This document shows positions 5,127 to 6,969 of a stretch of 6,969 nt of DNA, one piece after another. The stretch comes from an uncultured Oscillospiraceae bacterium. GTDB lineage: Bacteria > Bacillota > Clostridia > Oscillospirales > Ruminococcaceae. The notes under the pieces were generated by a model, which searched no databases, had not been told where the DNA came from, and saw only the letters and a program-made list of their open reading frames with translations. Position 1 is the first letter of the stretch. Each line of letters opens with the position of its first letter. The stretch spans positions 1-6,969 of the forward strand of contig USOZ01000095.1 in the NCBI GenBank assembly GCA_900556525.1. Direction: 5' to 3'. Both the position numbers and the translations under genes were made by a program.

Positions 5127-6044
5127 TTATTTTAAAAAGCCCGAGATTATCTTCTGCTGCGCTTCTTCTTCGGTAAGTCCTAGGGTCTGGAGCTTCAATA
5201 TCTGTTCTCCCGCGATTTTTCCGATTGCCGCCTCGTGGATAAGCGCCGCGTCGATATTCGCCGCTTCAAGCGCGGGAAGCGCGTTTACCCTGCCGTTATC
5301 GACAAGTATCGCGTCACATTCGGAATGTCCCGTGCAGCGATTTCTGCCGAGGATATGCGACTTGAACTCCTGACATGAATGACCCTTAGCAACTGAGCGC
5401 GAAACGAGGTCAACAGCGCTGTCCTCGCCGTTCATTTCAACGACAAAGTCAGTTTTCGCCTCTTCCTTGCCGTCTGTCATTATTCTTTCGCGCACAATGA
5501 GCTTTGCGCGTGCGGCGAGCTTTGCGCTCGTCTTGCGGAGCGTGCTGTCAACTCCGCCGAGCTGAACAGTGTCCATTTCAAGGCTTGAATCCTCATCGAG
5601 GATCGCGTCGGTTATCGGGTCGATACGTCTGAACGAATCGTTTGAGCCTGTTCCGAGGTGCTTTTCACGGTAAACGACCTTCGAGGATTTCCCGAGGAAA
5701 AAGCGGTGAACACCGTTGTGCTTTGCTTCGCCCTCGTTGTCCGCGTGAACTCCGCAGCCTGCAACAATAACAACGTCCGCTCCCTCGCCAACAAAAAAGT
5801 CGTTGTAAACAAGGTCGCTGACATGGCTTTTTGTAACGCACGCGGGAATATATACCGTTTCACCCTTTGTAAACGGGTCAATATAAATGTCTATGCCCGA
5901 CTTATCCGTTTTGGGTTCAATTCGGATATGCTCGCTCGACTGACGACCTACACAGCTTCCGTTTTCGCGGATATTATACGCGCCCTTGAACTCGCCTTTG
6001 TAGTCTGAAATTTCAGCGAGAAGCGCTTCGGTTATTTCGTTCAT
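5127..6044 (-). CDS. sufB: SufB/SufD-family Fe-S cluster assembly scaffold, minimal SmsB type
   Basis: The 305-aa protein consists mainly of the SufB/SufD beta-helix core and lacks the long N-terminal region of the roughly 470-aa SufB, as in the minimal SufBC systems described as SMS in archaea and anaerobic bacteria. It is probably a homodimeric scaffold that builds Fe-S clusters with the SufC ATPase in the cytoplasm. GHSECDAILVD (239-249) aligns with the SufB block holding the essential Cys405 of E. coli SufB, making Cys243 the candidate acceptor cysteine. LIHEAAIGKI (268-277) supplies His270 and Glu271, the latter matching SufB Glu434. The C-terminal LGLTEEEAQQKIISGFL (288-304) is the SufC-binding tail. 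The ATG overlaps the sufC stop as ATGA, so the two are coupled. Databases may call it SufD; the SECD motif argues for SufB-like function. No sufS, sufU or sufE is adjacent within the window. Confidence 0.92.
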   Translation of the reverse strand: MNEITEALLAEISDYKGEFKGAYNIRENGSCVGRQSSEHIRIEPKTDKSGIDIYIDPFTKGETVYIPACVTKSHVSDLVYNDFFVGEGADVVIVAGCGVHADNEGEAKHNGVHRFFLGKSSKVVYREKHLGTGSNDSFRRIDPITDAILDEDSSLEMDTVQLGGVDSTLRKTSAKLAARAKLIVRERIMTDGKEEAKTDFVVEMNGEDSAVDLVSRSVAKGHSCQEFKSHILGRNRCTGHSECDAILVDNGRVNALPALEAANIDAALIHEAAIGKIAGEQILKLQTLGLTEEEAQQKIISGFLK

Positions 6045-6763
6045 AACGACTCCTTTCCGCGGGGACAGATGCTTACCGATTCACCCGTAAGCAAATTCGG
6101 CAGAATTTCCGTCGGTGTTCCGCTCGAGCGTATCGTTCCGCCAGCAATCACAACTATTTCGTCAGCAATTTCAAGAATACGCTCCTGATGTGAAATTATA
6201 AGAAGCGTTCCATGCTGTTCGCTGCGAATTTTCTTGAATGTTTCGACCAACTTTGAAAAACTCCAGAGGTCAATTCCCGCCTCGGGTTCATCAAAAATTG
6301 ACAAAGGCGCTTTTCTGGCAAGCACTGTTGCAATCTCAATGCGCTTCATTTCTCCGCCTGAAAGTCCCGAATTAAGCTCGCGGTCAACATATTCCTTTGC
6401 GCACAATCCGACTTTTCCGAGAAGGTCGCAAAGCGCGTGATAAGGCAGTTCCTCACCCGCGGCAAGTTCAAGCATATCCTTTACGTTAAGCCCCTTAAAG
6501 CGCACAGGCTGCTGAAAAGCGAACGCAATTCCCTTTCTGGCACGTTCGGTAATATCGAGGTCGGTAATATCCTCACCGTTGAAGATTATTCTTCCCGAAT
6601 CGGGCTTTTCAAGACCCGCGATTAGCTTTGCGGTCGAGGTTTTTCCTCCGCCGTTCGGACCTGTAACAACAATGAGCTTTCCGCTTTCGGCAGTATAGCT
6701 TATATCCTTAACTATCTGCTCTCCGTCGGGAACGCTCCATGCAATGTGTTCTAAAGTAAGCAT
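6041..6763 (-). CDS. sufC: SufC-type ABC ATPase of the Fe-S cluster assembly complex
   Basis: The 240-aa soluble ABC ATPase shows Walker A GPNGGGKT (35-42), Q-loop Gln84 in FAFQQP, signature LSGGEMKR (134-141), Walker B LSIFDEPEAGID (154-165) with catalytic Glu159, and H-loop His192 in IISHQ. FQQP and SGGEMKR are the variants typical of SufC. No permease gene is adjacent, and the next gene, overlapping by 4 bp, is the SufB-type scaffold. This makes it the energy-coupling subunit of a SufB2C2-like complex rather than a transporter component. The ATG at 6763 starts naturally at MLTLEHIAWSV; the closest SD-like AAAGGG is about 14 bases upstream, a longer spacing than its neighbours show. A good promoter lies at 6816-6844, and a leader hairpin at 6788-6806. 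Confidence 0.93.
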   Translation of the reverse strand: MLTLEHIAWSVPDGEQIVKDISYTAESGKLIVVTGPNGGGKTSTAKLIAGLEKPDSGRIIFNGEDITDLDITERARKGIAFAFQQPVRFKGLNVKDMLELAAGEELPYHALCDLLGKVGLCAKEYVDRELNSGLSGGEMKRIEIATVLARKAPLSIFDEPEAGIDLWSFSKLVETFKKIRSEQHGTLLIISHQERILEIADEIVVIAGGTIRSSGTPTEILPNLLTGESVSICPRGKESL

Positions 6764-6787
6764 ATTGTCTTAACTTTCCCTTTCTTT

Positions 6788-6806
6788 TGCCGCAATTTCG
6801 GCGGCA
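6788..6806 (-). other. Small hairpin at the 5' end of the suf transcript
   Basis: On the minus strand TGCCGC and GCGGCA form a 6-bp GC-rich stem around a 7-base loop, beginning about 3 nt after the predicted start near 6809. It ends 24 nt before the sufC ATG. Such a 5'-terminal stem may protect the mRNA; no U-run follows it on the minus strand, so it is not a terminator for this operon. Confidence 0.45.
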
Positions 6807-6815
6807 TCTTTTATT

Positions 6816-6844
6816 ATTATACCATTTCTGACAGATTTAGTCAA
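6816..6844 (-). promoter_or_regulatory. Extended -10 promoter of the sufC-sufB operon
   Basis: On the minus strand TTGACT (6839-6844) is followed after 17 bp by TATAAT (6816-6821), preceded by TGG for an extended -10. The predicted start is near 6809, about 46 nt before the sufC ATG. I see no clear IscR/Rrf2-type or Fur-type operator overlapping it. Confidence 0.85.
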
Positions 6845-6859
6845 GGGAATCGCTGAATA

Positions 6860-6887
6860 TTGATCGGCACTTCTGTAGTGCTACAAT
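6860..6887 (+). promoter_or_regulatory. Divergent plus-strand promoter with an overlapping palindrome
   Basis: TTGATC (6860-6865) and TACAAT (6882-6887) are spaced by 16 bp, with TG at 6879-6880 making an extended -10. The -10 is overlapped by the palindrome TGTAGTGCTACA (6874-6885), with perfect 5-bp arms. GCACT/AGTGC (6867-6881) forms a second nested repeat. The site faces away from the suf promoter, and the predicted start near 6894 lies about 19 nt before the ATG at 6913. Confidence 0.5.
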
Positions 6888-6912
6888 AGATATTGGACAA
6901 AGTTAAGAAAAA

Positions 6913-6969
6913 ATGTTGAGAGATAGACCAAAATCTGCTAGAATAAAGTTACCACACCAAATTCAAGTG
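6913..6969 (+). CDS. Start of an unidentified gene, cut by the window end
   Basis: The ATG at 6913 opens a frame of 19 codons, MLRDRPKSARIKLPHQIQV, that is still open at the window end. It follows the plus-strand promoter at 6860-6887. The ribosome binding site is weak: only AAGAAAAA lies in the right place. Codons are AGA, CCA, TTA and CAA-rich (three AGA, two CCA, two CAA), unlike the CGC, CCG and CAG preferences of the neighbouring genes. That, with the AT-rich flank, hints at a mobile or recently acquired gene such as a transposase, but too little is visible to name it. Confidence 0.35.
   Translation, partial: MLRDRPKSARIKLPHQIQV

Noticed and set aside
1..6969. CRISPR arrays, tRNA or rRNA genes, toxin-antitoxin or phage modules
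   Set aside because: I found no regularly spaced repeats, no cloverleaf-like tRNA sequence with a CCA end, and no recognisable defence or phage protein in any frame.

Overview
The window looks like a chromosomal segment of an anaerobic Firmicute of the Clostridia, most plausibly a Ruminococcus-like Oscillospiraceae. The grounds are a clostridial site-2 protease/scpA pair, a minimal SufBC-type Fe-S assembly pair, Thr-rich lipoprotein linkers, GGAGG-type ribosome binding sites, sigma-A promoters and intermediate GC. This assignment is an inference from gene content; no rRNA or other marker gene is present.

Layout. (1) Bases 1-1562, minus strand: the start of scpA (cut by the window edge) lies 5 bp downstream of an M50 site-2 protease gene, and both follow a good promoter at 997-1025. 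Upstream of these is an Mpg/AAG-type 3-methyladenine DNA glycosylase gene. (2) Bases 1563-1886: a short divergent region separates mpg from a plus-strand 49-aa protein gene with a very strong RBS. It carries a near-perfect Gram-positive LexA (Cheo) box and a weaker second one exactly 100 bp away. A terminator follows at 1931-1962. (3) Bases 1974-4381, plus strand: a strong extended -10 promoter, a dyad in the leader, then two overlapping lipoprotein genes and a terminator. The first encodes a CapA-family metallophosphoesterase-fold protein; the second a Thr-linker/Ig-like/VanY-type D,D-carboxypeptidase. (4) Bases 4383-4979, minus strand: an ATC-hydrolase-like gene interrupted by a single in-frame TGA, preceded by a hairpin-rich leader. 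(5) Bases 5127-6763, minus strand: the Fe-S assembly pair sufC-sufB (SMS type) with a 4-bp overlap, driven by an extended -10 promoter at 6816-6844. (6) Bases 6860-6969: a divergent plus-strand promoter with an operator-like palindrome, and the first 19 codons of an unidentified gene whose codon use differs from its neighbours.

How the genes work together. The lipoprotein pair is a cell-envelope unit: both products should be anchored on the outer face of the membrane, and the second trims the terminal D-Ala of peptidoglycan stem peptides. SufC and SufB form a cytoplasmic ATPase/scaffold complex for Fe-S clusters. ScpA belongs to the Smc-ScpAB condensin. The most testable new ideas are SOS control of the mpg/49-aa protein divergon, the nonsense-interrupted ATC-hydrolase gene with its possible switching leader, and the operator-like dyads at the lipoprotein operon promoter. 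I do not see a clear-cut novel defence, CRISPR or secretion system here.
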